Assembly (NCBI GenBank): GCA_031551265.1 | Contig: JAVBNU010000035.1 | Coordinates: 1-64,000 of the forward strand | From: JAVBNU01 sp031551265 | GTDB lineage: Bacteria > Cyanobacteriota > Vampirovibrionia > Gastranaerophilales > Gastranaerophilaceae | Direction of reading: 5' to 3' | Length of the DNA: 64,000 bases | Part shown: positions 36,397 through 44,545 of the stretch, in pieces | Layout of the letters: each line of letters starts with the position of its first letter | Numbering within the stretch: the stretch's first letter is position 1 | Made by a program: the position numbers and the translations under genes | Notes under the pieces: model-generated | Databases searched by the model: none | The model's input: the letters and a program-made list of their open reading frames with translations, nothing else | What the model was told of the DNA's origin: nothing

Positions 36397-36725
36397 TAAT
36401 TAAGTTTTTCCCTGATGCAGAAAACTAAATCTTTTTTATTCATTTTTTCATCACAAGGAATACTATGTTTATGACAGTATTCTAATAACTCCGTTTTATT
36501 CATATTGGAAATTGGTTTTTCAGTGACCTTTGGTTTACCGGTATCAAGAATACTATCTAAAATAGTACTTTTCTTTTCCGGCTTTTTTGTAGCCGGTGGT
36601 TCATAATCCTCATCCATAACAACATAGTTATGGCCGGACTCCGATATAAGCCGGTCACATTCTTCCTTTGGTAATGAAAAAATGGTTTGTGTAGGTAAAT
36701 ATTTTATATCAAAATTTTGACTCAT
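36396..36725 (-). CDS. Small virion protein with HeH/SAP-like end
   Basis: A 109-residue protein with a basic, disordered middle and a C-terminal helix-extension-helix motif (NKTELLEYCHKHSIPCDEKM, then KKDLVFCIREKL), a fold used for DNA binding and common in small phage head proteins. GGAG precedes the ATG. It lies between a terminator and the adaptor gene. Confidence 0.6.
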   Translation of the reverse strand: MSQNFDIKYLPTQTIFSLPKEECDRLISESGHNYVVMDEDYEPPATKKPEKKSTILDSILDTGKPKVTEKPISNMNKTELLEYCHKHSIPCDEKMNKKDLVFCIREKLN

Positions 36726-36741
36726 CTTTCTACTCCTAATT

Positions 36742-36772
36742 TAAAAAAAGGAGGGCTGTATAAACAACCCTC
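36742..36772 (-). terminator. Terminator after the capsid genes
   Basis: On the minus strand GAGGGTTGT and ACAGCCCTC pair over 9 bases (one G-T pair) around TTAT and are followed by C and seven T. It sits inside the late block, between the decoration protein and the tail genes, so it probably lowers tail gene transcription relative to capsid genes. Confidence 0.85.
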
Positions 36773-36790
36773 TTCAATGACGAACTACAG

Positions 36791-37177
36791 TTATGCTATT
36801 GGTTTAAGACCAACACGTTTTCCAACCGCAAAGATATTGCCGGTAAATCCACTGGCAAAATCAATGTCTACAGAGCCATCTCTATTTTGAAAACGTGCAG
36901 GGTCGTGCAGTTGAATTGCATTAATACCTTTATCTACAGCAATGGGCAAATCCTTTAACAGACGGTTAATATAATCACCTTTTTTCAAAGTAATCGTACT
37001 TGCTGCTGCACCGGTATTTTCTACAATTATGAACAATGTATTTTGTTTACAACCCAAGGCATCTTCAATTTTAATACCATTTGCGACAGTGACAGCCTTT
37101 TTAGTGACGACAGCTGTACCTACAGATTGGGTATTATCAATTTCTAAGACCTGTGTTTTTATTGTATCTCGTGCCAT
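36791..37177 (-). CDS. Head decoration-type protein
   Basis: A 128-residue beta-rich protein directly after the coat gene. AAASTITLKKGDYINRLLKDLPIAV and SVDIDFASGFTGNIFAVGKR fit small capsid-stabilising or decoration proteins. There are no cysteines except one, and no signal peptide. Assignment is by position and composition. Confidence 0.6.
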   Translation of the reverse strand: MARDTIKTQVLEIDNTQSVGTAVVTKKAVTVANGIKIEDALGCKQNTLFIIVENTGAAASTITLKKGDYINRLLKDLPIAVDKGINAIQLHDPARFQNRDGSVDIDFASGFTGNIFAVGKRVGLKPIA

Positions 37178-37211
37178 TTTACTACTCCTATTTTTTTATG
37201 TAATGACAAAA

Positions 37212-38114
37212 TTACGGATTAAGGCTCGGCAGCACAAGTTCAGCTTTGACTTTGACAGTACCAAGTAAATCTGCTCTCGGCGCACCAACACCAAATACGC
37301 TATAACCCTTATAGCAAGTATCAAAGTTCGGGTCTGGGATGTATGACATCATATCCAAATCTTTTGATACACCACCGGCAAGGGTTTTTCCTCTAACACC
37401 AAACAAAGGATAATAAATATTCGTTTCAGGATTGGCAACATTGTTAGAAATCACAATATCCCATCCTGAACGATTACCTACTACACCTTTTTGCATTTTT
37501 TTATGGCCGGACTCAACATACATCAAATCTTCAAGCAATCCTAAATGCAGCGCGTATTCCGGTGGAATAATCGCCATCATTTGACCGTCAATCCAATTTG
37601 TATGTCCGCTTCTATCACCACGCTTAAATTCTGCTTGCATATATGCAAAAATCTCTTTTGCAAGTTTAGAATTTAGCTCTATTGCACTTGTACCGTTCTG
37701 CAGCACGTGACCGGCTCTTGTGTATAATTCACCGTATGCCTTATCAACTGCAGCAGAAAATTGCTTAACACCATCCATTGAATAATCTTTAACCAAATCG
37801 ACTTTTTGATGTACACTCGGTGCATTTTTAATTTGACGCGCTTTTTCTTTTTCCAGACGAAAATGCACGGCTTTGCCTCTGTCAATTCTAACTTTGGCAA
37901 CGGTTGTGTCAACGGTTTCAGGCGGTGCTAAATCTCCACCGTCATAATCCAATAACTTCACCGTTCCTGGCATTAATACGTCAACCTCATCGCCGGTATT
38001 GATACCGGTTTTGAAATCTGTATGCGCCAATTTACCGATAACCAATTCTTCATAAACATATTTTCTGAATGATTGGTTAAAGGTGCTAATAATAAGTTGT
38101 TCTGTACTAGCCAT
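37212..38114 (-). CDS. Major capsid protein
   Basis: A 300-residue protein following the scaffold gene. STFNQSFRKYVYEELVIGKLAHTDF is the N-terminal arm; GDEVDVLMPG and LEKEKARQIKN are typical of P22-like/HK97-fold coat proteins of podoviruses. DGQMMAIIPPEYALHLGLL and WDIVISNNV form the A-domain part. Gene order portal, scaffold, coat gives strong support. Confidence 0.85.
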   Translation of the reverse strand: MASTEQLIISTFNQSFRKYVYEELVIGKLAHTDFKTGINTGDEVDVLMPGTVKLLDYDGGDLAPPETVDTTVAKVRIDRGKAVHFRLEKEKARQIKNAPSVHQKVDLVKDYSMDGVKQFSAAVDKAYGELYTRAGHVLQNGTSAIELNSKLAKEIFAYMQAEFKRGDRSGHTNWIDGQMMAIIPPEYALHLGLLEDLMYVESGHKKMQKGVVGNRSGWDIVISNNVANPETNIYYPLFGVRGKTLAGGVSKDLDMMSYIPDPNFDTCYKGYSVFGVGAPRADLLGTVKVKAELVLPSLNP

Positions 38115-38129
38115 ATCTCTTTTACTCCC

Positions 38130-39122
38130 TTAAACTAAATCTCTAACTAATTTATCCACTTCTTCTTTTGACATATTCTCAATGTCTACATTGGTTTGAG
38201 TCTGTGCGGTTTGGCCGTTAGGACTCAAATTTGAAATGTTGTCAGTCAAATTTTGTAATTCTTGCTTAGTATTCTTTTTCGCAAGTTCCGACTGCATTTC
38301 AGACTTCGTATAGCTGTCTAAAAGCTCTATAAGAGCGTCTGCTTTTAGATTTGTGCCGTATGCTTCAAAAGCTAATCCAAATAATTGCGTAAAGGCCGGA
38401 TTATCAAAACGCTCTCTATGTTGCGTAATAACCTGCCCCAAATAATCTCGTGCTTGTTGTTGGCCTTCGAGTTTTTGTCGTTCTTCGTATTCGACAGTTT
38501 TGTCAATCTCAAAGTTACGCTCTGCTGCCCCAAGTGCTTTAATAGCTCTGGTTGGCATTTCGGCCTCAATACTTTCCTGTAATTCCTTTGTCGGATTCAC
38601 TCTGTACTGATTGATAAGGGCTACAACCTCGTCTTTGTAGTCACATTCATTGACATAAGACATAAACTGGTCAGCCCTGAATTGCACAAGCTCATTCTGA
38701 TACGCTATGTTAGCAAAGTGTTCCTCCATATCCTTTGCGGATTTATAACCTTGCTTACGTGCAGTTTGTTCTTTTTCGAGTTGTATATCCTCGATGAACT
38801 TTTTCATGTCCGCATTTTCTTGAAATAGCGGTGTTACTTTTGCTTCTAACTCCTGATAAGACTTGATAAGAGCGTCTGTATTCTCGAATTTGCCCAGGAT
38901 TTTATCTTTTGTATCACCGGCATTATCAGTGTTTTGCTCTTTCTTCTCATCCGTATCCGTGTTTTCCGGTGTAGTCGGCTCATTGTTGACAGCCGTGTCG
39001 TCAGTTTCAGGCTCGCCGTCTAATATAGCTGCAATAGAATTATCGTCAAATGATAATTCGTCGCTATTTTCAGCCGTTGAGTTCTCTGTCGCTGTAGTTT
39101 CGGTTGTTGTCATACCACTCAT
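38130..39122 (-). CDS. Scaffolding protein
   Basis: A 330-residue very acidic, Gln/Glu-rich helical protein: Thr/Glu-rich disordered N-terminus, coiled coil (about 85-130), and a C-terminal helix-rich end (SKEEVDKLVRDLV). This is the build of head scaffolds, removed during maturation. No protease motif is seen. It overlaps the previous gene by 4 bases (ATGA) and has AGGAG upstream. Confidence 0.78.
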   Translation of the reverse strand: MSGMTTTETTATENSTAENSDELSFDDNSIAAILDGEPETDDTAVNNEPTTPENTDTDEKKEQNTDNAGDTKDKILGKFENTDALIKSYQELEAKVTPLFQENADMKKFIEDIQLEKEQTARKQGYKSAKDMEEHFANIAYQNELVQFRADQFMSYVNECDYKDEVVALINQYRVNPTKELQESIEAEMPTRAIKALGAAERNFEIDKTVEYEERQKLEGQQQARDYLGQVITQHRERFDNPAFTQLFGLAFEAYGTNLKADALIELLDSYTKSEMQSELAKKNTKQELQNLTDNISNLSPNGQTAQTQTNVDIENMSKEEVDKLVRDLV

Positions 39123-39334
39123 AAGTTACGCTCCTTTTGCTTTATTTTTTCTTCTTTAAAATCATCAATCCATTTATCCGTGTCACGCACGCATTTCAAC
39201 ATTCCCTTTATCAACAAAGGGTCAGCAGCACTATTCGAGAGTTCCAAAATATGTTGCAGCTGAAACTCTCGTAACTGCTTGTAAACATCAGAATTAGCAA
39301 GTCGAAACTTGCTCTCAATTAAATCTAAATCCAT
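39119..39334 (-). CDS. Small unknown head-module protein
   Basis: A 71-residue charged helical protein (LIESKFRLANSDVYKQLREF, KEEKIKQKE) between portal and scaffold. Coupled to both neighbours by 2-base spacing and a 4-base overlap. Not recognised; perhaps an assembly factor. Confidence 0.6.
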   Translation of the reverse strand: MDLDLIESKFRLANSDVYKQLREFQLQHILELSNSAADPLLIKGMLKCVRDTDKWIDDFKEEKIKQKERNL

Positions 39335-39336
39335 AA

Positions 39337-41118
39337 TTATACTGGCTGTGGCATTTGTTGTGGCATAGCTGCCGACATATTCGGCATTATTGGCATTGAA
39401 GCCAAAAATCTTTCAGGGTTTTCCACGCCTTTTTGTTCCATATACCAAATAAATAATTCCTGTGCATTGAGAGGAATAAATTGTGCAAACTTTTCACACG
39501 CCTGTACTACCATATCGGCTTTGTTATATCTGTCCTCTGTAGCTGAACGGTCAGAGTACGTGTATTTATAGTCACCTTGACGCACTTGGTCGTCAATCTG
39601 TATAACTTCTTTTTGATTGTCTTTGTTAATGAAAATTTCTTCTAAACCATATTTGAAATTAGCGCATAAAGTCGCAACACCCTTAACATCCGGTACAACT
39701 AAATACTGGTTTATAGTGTCTAAAATCATTGACAATCGTGTCATTTGACCTTGCGACTTAGTGTTTATCTCTGTCGCTGTCTTTGCTTTGACTTCATCAG
39801 CTCCGGCCATATTGGGGAATATGCCGGACACTTCACTCATCAAATCATTTATAAAACCAACATCACCCAAAAAGATTGATGAATTAAACTCCATAGGTTT
39901 AATCTGGCCTGGCGACAAATCTTCTTCATATTCGATAATCTTACCTGGAAACAACTCGATTTCTTTGTCTTTAAAATAATTTTTCGGTGCGTGTATAGGT
40001 GGATTTTCGTTCAAAGATTGCATATTATAAGTGCGATTGAGTAATTCTTCCTGTGTCAACGCCAACTCTAACACACAAAACACCGGACTGATACCGCGCT
40101 TTGTTTTGCGGTCTTTCACTATCGTACCAAAAGTAAACGGATTGATTACCAGAGTATTTTTACAGAAACGTATAAGATATTTTCTGCCAACCACTACAGC
40201 GTGCCAGTTCTTTAATAAAGTACCGTCAGGAAGTTTGATACTTCCCCAATGTTCCAATACCTCAATAGTACCGCCATTAACCACTTCATCCTGTAAATCA
40301 TTATCGCCTTGCTGCGATTGTTCTTGCTCTGTAGGCTTCTCAACCATAGCCTTAATATCTTTGGCTGTCTGCTTATCAATCTGGTACAGCTTATTATTAA
40401 TAATATCTTCCGGTACTTTGAATGACTTTAGAATTTTGGGGCAATTATCCCAATCATCCATTTGTGATACATCAAAGGCCAAATCAGATGGATTTACTGC
40501 ATAAATACAAGGATTATCATAAACCGGACGCTCATCAATCCAATAATTTCTTCCGGCTGCAGCTGCCTTCAATATCATAGGAAGTTTATTAATATCTTCC
40601 TGAAACAATGACTCAAAGAATGAAATCGGCCGTCTTATTTCCTCTGTTTTTTTCTTCCAACCAACAAAAGAAATCAACTCACCATAAAGTAAAGCATTAT
40701 CAATAATTGTATCTGCTGTCTTTTGGTATTCCATTTTCTCAAAAATATCAACTAATGCAGCCTTTTGTTTGTTGCTGTCATTATCTGCGTTCTGATTCTC
40801 ACCGGAAACATCAAACATTGAATTGATGTTAGAATATACATTTTTCCAAATAAAAGACTTCAAAACCTGATAAAACATATATGTCTTACGCATTTTGACA
40901 TCAGCTTTCCAATCTTTTGTCTTATTTTTCTGCCGTTTCTTAAAATTATCGGAAAAGAAGATTTCATCAATGAGTTTTTCAGTGCGATCCAAATTGCTTG
41001 CTCTGCCATCATTATACGTTTTAAAATTTGACACTATATTTTGGGCAACTTCATCAGTCTGCCCTTTAGATAGTGTCTTTTTTTTGTTTTCCGGCTCTAA
41101 AATATACTCAAAAGTCAT
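39337..41118 (-). CDS. Portal protein
   Basis: A 593-residue protein of podoviral portal build: MRKTYMFYQVLKSFIWKNVYSN, DSNKQKAALVDIFEKMEYQ, VYDNPCIYAVNPSDLAFD, RKYLIRFCKNTLVINPFTFG, then the long helix ALTQEELLNRTYNMQSLNE and KTATEINTKSQGQMTRLS as in P22/T7-type portals. The C-terminus is Met/Pro/Gln-rich. It lies between small terminase and scaffold. Confidence 0.87.
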   Translation of the reverse strand: MTFEYILEPENKKKTLSKGQTDEVAQNIVSNFKTYNDGRASNLDRTEKLIDEIFFSDNFKKRQKNKTKDWKADVKMRKTYMFYQVLKSFIWKNVYSNINSMFDVSGENQNADNDSNKQKAALVDIFEKMEYQKTADTIIDNALLYGELISFVGWKKKTEEIRRPISFFESLFQEDINKLPMILKAAAAGRNYWIDERPVYDNPCIYAVNPSDLAFDVSQMDDWDNCPKILKSFKVPEDIINNKLYQIDKQTAKDIKAMVEKPTEQEQSQQGDNDLQDEVVNGGTIEVLEHWGSIKLPDGTLLKNWHAVVVGRKYLIRFCKNTLVINPFTFGTIVKDRKTKRGISPVFCVLELALTQEELLNRTYNMQSLNENPPIHAPKNYFKDKEIELFPGKIIEYEEDLSPGQIKPMEFNSSIFLGDVGFINDLMSEVSGIFPNMAGADEVKAKTATEINTKSQGQMTRLSMILDTINQYLVVPDVKGVATLCANFKYGLEEIFINKDNQKEVIQIDDQVRQGDYKYTYSDRSATEDRYNKADMVVQACEKFAQFIPLNAQELFIWYMEQKGVENPERFLASMPIMPNMSAAMPQQMPQPV

Positions 41119-41127
41119 TGATTATCC

Positions 41128-41604
41128 TTAAATCTTACTTATATCAAGTCCTTTAATAACGTGTATTATTGGTTCTTCTGTTTCAGTTGCTTCTTTATCC
41201 ATACCTAATGACAATCTCTGGCCTTTTTGTCCGAGATTAATACCATTCATTAACAACTGTGCATTGTATGCGTTGGCATTCGTTTTCTTTACATCATTTT
41301 CTAAATCATGTTTATATCGTTTGGCCAATAATTCAATAACATCAAAGCAAGTACCATAAAGTTTATAATGACGTTCACTAGCTGCAGTTTTTTCATTAAT
41401 TGCTAATTCTATAGTTTTTTGCTGTGATTCTGCTGTGATTTTGCTGTGAACATTTTGTTTCTCTTGATTCCATTTTTCTCTGATACTACGACTTTTCAAT
41501 GTTTCATAAGGTATCTCATTTTTTGCAGCCAAATCTCTTGTTGAAATGTTTGTTGTGAGATATTCATTCTTCACTGCTATCCAATCAGGTTTCTTTTTAT
41601 TCAT
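41128..41604 (-). CDS. Terminase small subunit (putative)
   Basis: A 158-residue protein with an N-terminal HTH (VKNEYLTTNISTRDLAAKNEIPYETLKSRS) common to small terminases and Terminase_5-type ATP-free subunits, then a helical oligomerisation part. The start at 41604 has GGTGAG nearby. It directly precedes the portal, the normal place for packaging genes, though the large subunit is 24 kb away. Confidence 0.7.
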   Translation of the reverse strand: MNKKKPDWIAVKNEYLTTNISTRDLAAKNEIPYETLKSRSIREKWNQEKQNVHSKITAESQQKTIELAINEKTAASERHYKLYGTCFDVIELLAKRYKHDLENDVKKTNANAYNAQLLMNGINLGQKGQRLSLGMDKEATETEEPIIHVIKGLDISKI

Positions 41605-41639
41605 TACACTCACCAATTAAACTTTAAAACTTTTTAACC

Positions 41640-41665
41640 AAAAAAAAGGGCGGAGTAATTCCGCC
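41640..41665 (-). terminator. Terminator before the late operon
   Basis: On the minus strand GGCGGA and TCCGCC pair around a 5-base loop and are followed by eight or more T. It lies between the Zn-binding gene (41699-42091) and small terminase, so late transcription must read through it or start after it. Confidence 0.82.
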
Positions 41666-41698
41666 ATCCGATAATAGTAACCACATTAACCTTAGGGT

Positions 41699-42091
41699 TT
41701 AAATATTTATCTCTCTAACAATCTCACGATTACCGCTGAAATCAACGGCTCTCTGTCTTAATACAGTTTGTTTACCAACTTTAACAACTTTGTTGACACC
41801 AAATCTAATTGTCCGCGGCATACTCACGCGACACTTCTTAACTTTTCTGTCTAATGAGGTGTAGTTAATATTGTCTTTGTGAAGCCCTATCAATCTAGTG
41901 GCTTCTTCACCTATGACAAATTTTCTAAACTCTTTGTTATCAACTATTCTAACTTCTCTTATTTCACAAACCTTTTTTTTGCACACCGGACATCTACCGA
42001 TTTTCAAATATCTATCAGAAAACCCCTGGATGTCATATAAAAACCAAACCACTTGGGCTTTAAATTTTCGGCTGCAGTGTGTAAAAAACAT
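41699..42091 (-). CDS. Zn-binding small protein, possible late regulator
   Basis: A 130-residue basic protein with a CPVCKKKVC zinc-knuckle near residues 34-42 and basic stretches (SLDRKVKKCRVSMPRTIRFG). It is not recognised as a family. Its place, first gene after a probable promoter (-10 at 42210-42215) and followed by a terminator ahead of the 26-kb late block, is that of phage late regulators or antitermination factors. The role is inferred from position only. Confidence 0.5.
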   Translation of the reverse strand: MFFTHCSRKFKAQVVWFLYDIQGFSDRYLKIGRCPVCKKKVCEIREVRIVDNKEFRKFVIGEEATRLIGLHKDNINYTSLDRKVKKCRVSMPRTIRFGVNKVVKVGKQTVLRQRAVDFSGNREIVREINI

Positions 42092-42242
42092 ATCCCCTCA
42101 ATAAGTACGGTACTCCCTGTACATTAGCATCTGTCAATTCCTTTTCGTCTGTTCCCAGTCTGTATAAATACAGCTACACTACTTCGGTTGTTCAGATAAG
42201 TACATCTTTATTATAAGTCTGGTTGAAATGCTTTAGTACACT

Positions 42243-42255
42243 ATTGTTTAACAAT
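42243..42255. promoter_or_regulatory. 13-bp palindromic site, copy 1
   Basis: ATTGTT-T-AACAAT, identical to copy 2 at 43335-43347. It lies 28 bases upstream of a minus-strand TATAAT at 42215-42210 that lacks a good -35 box. Probable site for the regulator at 42704-43279. Confidence 0.7.
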
Positions 42256-42283
42256 CGACAACAATGTTTACAACAATAACCTA

Positions 42284-42301
42284 AATAACCTGCAGGTTAT
42301 T
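42284..42301. promoter_or_regulatory. 18-bp perfect palindrome
   Basis: AATAACCTGCAGGTTATT reads the same on both strands, and a further AATAACC half-site precedes it. It may be an operator for another factor or part of a replication origin. Confidence 0.5.
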
Positions 42302-42501
42302 GCATAAAAACCAAAGGAAAGAAAAAAAAATAAAACATGTAAAATACATGAAAATAAAGCAAAATATAAATAAATTGCAGCAACATCATCATCAACAATT
42401 CTTATAAAAATATAGCATGTAGCTAATATTCAAAATGATTTGTTTTTGGTAATTTTTTCTTTGAGCTGCATGCTCGTAGAATAGTCAAGGAAGGAACTTT
42501 T

Positions 42502-42720
42502 ATGGAAGAAACTCTCTTAAACGCAACCGTGCGTAACTTATTGCGCGACAATCGTAATTTAATTATTGCGCTGATTGTGTCCTCTTGTTTGTTGATGTGG
42601 TTTATTCATTCTGAACTCAAATCAGTTAAATCAACTGTCGCCGGAAACAATAGCCCTATTAACGACTATTCGTATGTGGAGGTGAAAGGTAAAGACGCAC
42701 ACGTTATAAAAGTTCGCTAA
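42502..42720 (+). CDS. Small one-TM membrane protein
   Basis: A 72-residue protein: basic N-terminus, one membrane segment (LIIALIVSSCLLMWFI), short periplasmic-type tail. GGAAGGAAC precedes the ATG. It is the only rightward gene between the late promoter region and the repressor, whose 3' end it overlaps by 17 bases on the opposite strand. Being near the repressor, it may be a superinfection-exclusion or regulatory membrane protein; unproven. Confidence 0.6.
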   Translation: MEETLLNATVRNLLRDNRNLIIALIVSSCLLMWFIHSELKSVKSTVAGNNSPINDYSYVEVKGKDAHVIKVR

Positions 42721-43279
42721 TCCTACTCAAATACTCTTTAAATTGTTTTCTCTCAGATTTCGTAAAATTATCAATGAAGCCCTCTGAATGAGGGTCACTT
42801 TGTAATGCGTTGTCTGTTAGAAGGCCAAAATAAAAATCGTTAAGCTGTACGTTAAAGTTAGAAACAACTGCTTTACCCAACCTAAAAGTAGGTTCTAAGT
42901 TTGTGGAAGTTAGGATTTTATCATATTCAGCCAGAGTATATCCCAGGATTTCGGCCATTCTTTCTGATGATAAATTATTCTTTTTTTCCAAATAAATCAG
43001 ATTTTGACGTACATTTTTGTGTGCGTTCGTCAGATCCCTGCGCGTTAATTCATAAGTATTGCCCTCGAAATATGGTTTACCTTCACCGGTTTTCCACCAT
43101 TTAAAAGGCACTTTATATAGAGCTTCTAATCTTAAAGCAATATCGTCGTTAATACCGCTTAAACCCATTTCTATGTTATTTACAGTAGATTTTTTCGTGT
43201 TCAAATGATGAGCAAACTTCTCTTGGCTCATCGCTTCAACTTTTTCTCGAATTTCCTTAAATTTATCTATAGGTTTCAT
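42704..43279 (-). CDS. CI-like regulator with two HTH-like regions
   Basis: A 191-residue protein. Residues 1-65 form a Cro/C1 HTH (MSQEKFAHHLNTKKSTVNNIEMG). A second HTH-like helix set follows at about 85-125 (LIYLEKKNNLSSERMAEILGYTLAEYDKILTS), and the C-terminus is helical and acidic. There is no S24 peptidase signature, so induction is not by simple RecA cleavage. The divergent region upstream holds its candidate site ATTGTTTAACAAT (43335-43347) and a TATAAT at 43309-43304. It is likely the main lysogeny switch protein. Confidence 0.8.
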   Translation of the reverse strand: MKPIDKFKEIREKVEAMSQEKFAHHLNTKKSTVNNIEMGLSGINDDIALRLEALYKVPFKWWKTGEGKPYFEGNTYELTRRDLTNAHKNVRQNLIYLEKKNNLSSERMAEILGYTLAEYDKILTSTNLEPTFRLGKAVVSNFNVQLNDFYFGLLTDNALQSDPHSEGFIDNFTKSERKQFKEYLSRISELL

Positions 43280-43334
43280 TGGTTTTCCGTTACTATCTAC
43301 TACATTATAACGCCGGCATCTTTTTCTTAAATCT

Positions 43335-43347
43335 ATTGTTTAACAAT
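43335..43347. promoter_or_regulatory. 13-bp palindromic site, copy 2
   Basis: ATTGTTTAACAAT, identical to 42243-42255. It lies 26 bases upstream of the minus-strand TATAAT (43309-43304) of the regulator gene and in the divergent region before the early plus-strand operon, so it could act on either or both. Confidence 0.72.
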
Positions 43348-43515
43348 GTTGTAATATAACTTCTTTAAGTTTTGTTAAGTAGGGCTTTGAATTAAGTTTT
43401 ACGCCTTATTTGAATTATTTTTTAATCTATTGAATTAAAAAATATTGCAATGAGTTAAAATATATGCCATTATCATAATATCAGTTACAAGAGCATGAGC
43501 ATGCAAAGGAGCTTA

Positions 43516-43686
43516 ATGTTTATACCTAAAACTACAGACCCTGCACGGACATTTTCGGTATCTTTTCCAATGAGTGTACTTGATGAGTTGGACAAAGACG
43601 CTGATGTTCTAGGAAATAGAAGCCTGGTTTTGCAAAAAGCCTACGCCCTCTATAAAGAAAAAATTAAGGGTAAAACTACTCTCTAA
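43516..43686 (+). CDS. RHH (CopG/Arc-like) small regulator
   Basis: A 56-residue protein. AAAGGAG just upstream decides the start at 43516, not the earlier ATG at 43495. TFSVSFPMSVLDELDKDADVLGNRSLVLQKAYALY is a strand plus two helices, the ribbon-helix-helix fold. As first gene of the rightward early block it could play a Cro- or Arc-like role. Confidence 0.7.
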   Translation: MFIPKTTDPARTFSVSFPMSVLDELDKDADVLGNRSLVLQKAYALYKEKIKGKTTL

Positions 43687-43775
43687 TTAAATTCTTCATT
43701 ATTTAAAAATACTAAAAAGTATGAAAACTGTCAATGTTGACGGTCACTTTGTACTGGAAACTTGAGGTGTAAAAA

Positions 43776-43904
43776 ATGAAATTTCACTTGGAAACAAACG
43801 ACGACAGCGAAGAAAACCTGACCCTGGCGGTCGAGTATGCACTATCTCTACTGAAAAAAGGCTACACAACCGGCCACGAGCCGAATTGGTATATAGAAGA
43901 ATAA
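43776..43904 (+). CDS. Small acidic unknown protein (42 aa)
   Basis: A 42-residue frame starting MKFHLETNDDSEENLTLAVE and ending HEPNWYIEE. GAGGTG lies upstream. It is followed without a gap by the 25-base leader of the next gene, so it is probably translated as part of the early operon. No family recognised. Confidence 0.55.
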   Translation: MKFHLETNDDSEENLTLAVEYALSLLKKGYTTGHEPNWYIEE

Positions 43905-43927
43905 AAACGAAAGGCGGTAAAACTATG
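43903..43927 (+). repeat. Duplicated 25-base translation leader, copy 1
   Basis: The 25 bases from 43903 to the ATG at 43925-43927 are identical to 44546-44570. Both contain AAAGGCGG as ribosome site and end in the start codon of the next gene. Confidence 0.8.
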
Positions 43928-44152
43928 AACAACAAAGATTTTTCACAAAAAAACCAGGCAATGCAAAACCTGGTGGAGCTACTAAGGACAAAGTATTTAG
44001 TACAAGCACGTATTTATAGCGGACTTGGCGAACAATTAGACGAACTTGAAAAAGCTATCTATGAGCATGCACTAAACGATTTTTGGAATGACAAAAGAGC
44101 CGGAAAAATCAACGACCAAAATGAGTGGGTCGGTGAAGAGGAGCGCAACTAA
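43925..44152 (+). CDS. Early phage protein, unknown (75 aa)
   Basis: A 75-residue helical protein (MNNKDFSQKNQAMQNLVELL, YSGLGEQLDELEKAIYEHAL) with a charged C-terminus. The start follows the AAAGGCGG site; a longer frame from 43886 would overlap the previous gene. Its stop overlaps the next ATG (TAATG). Not recognised. Confidence 0.6.
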   Translation: MNNKDFSQKNQAMQNLVELLRTKYLVQARIYSGLGEQLDELEKAIYEHALNDFWNDKRAGKINDQNEWVGEEERN

Positions 44153-44475
44153 TGATATACGAAGTTATTTACTACTCAACAGATGAAATCAATTTCGAGG
44201 AAATTTTTTGCGATACAGCAGATACCCAGGCGAAGCACGGTTTTGAATTAGAAATCACTAATGACAATGTTCCGCTGCTTCAAACTTTGCGAGGATTTGG
44301 GGATTTCCAATTATCAATGCTGACTATCAAAACCTATGAGGGGTTTTCACGTTGGCTTGATTACAGCAAAGAACTTGTCAATGAAAGTGAACACCCAGAA
44401 ACACTTCAATTCATTGATGAGCTGAAACATCTTGCAGACACATATTCATATTCAGCTAAACGCATAGCAGCGTGA
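44152..44475 (+). CDS. Early phage protein, unknown (107 aa)
   Basis: A 107-residue acidic protein (MIYEVIYYSTDEINFEEIFC, PLLQTLRGFGDFQLSMLTIK). It is translationally coupled to the preceding gene by a one-base overlap and followed by a hairpin at 44487-44510. Its function is unknown; the position beside the exonuclease suggests a DNA-metabolism role. Confidence 0.6.
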   Translation: MIYEVIYYSTDEINFEEIFCDTADTQAKHGFELEITNDNVPLLQTLRGFGDFQLSMLTIKTYEGFSRWLDYSKELVNESEHPETLQFIDELKHLADTYSYSAKRIAA

Positions 44476-44486
44476 AGCCTTTATCT

Positions 44487-44510
44487 AGTCCGTCACCCCT
44501 GTGGCGGACT
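44487..44510 (+). other. GC-rich hairpin before the exonuclease
   Basis: AGTCCGTCAC and GTGGCGGACT pair over 10 bases with one G-T pair around CCCT; a small GGGC/GCCC stem follows. There is no T run, so it may be an RNA-processing or stability element in the early transcript. Confidence 0.5.
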
Positions 44511-44545
44511 CCATTAAGGGCTTGCCCTAGACAAACAATAGTACA

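Larger units (their letters stand above)
42092..42501. promoter_or_regulatory. Divergent control region rich in palindromes
   Basis: No gene. It holds AGTACGGTACT (about 42106-42116), CTGTATAAATACAG (42160-42173), a minus-strand TATAAT (42215-42210), ATTGTTTAACAAT (42243-42255) and AATAACCTGCAGGTTATT (42284-42301), then a poly-A-rich, low-complexity stretch to the gene at 42502. This is the likely switch between late (leftward) and the rightward small gene, and could include a replication origin. Confidence 0.7.

Noticed and set aside
42160..42173. LexA box
   Set aside because: CTGTATAAATACAG is two bases shorter than the E. coli type and the host LexA motif is unknown; it is reported only as a palindrome.
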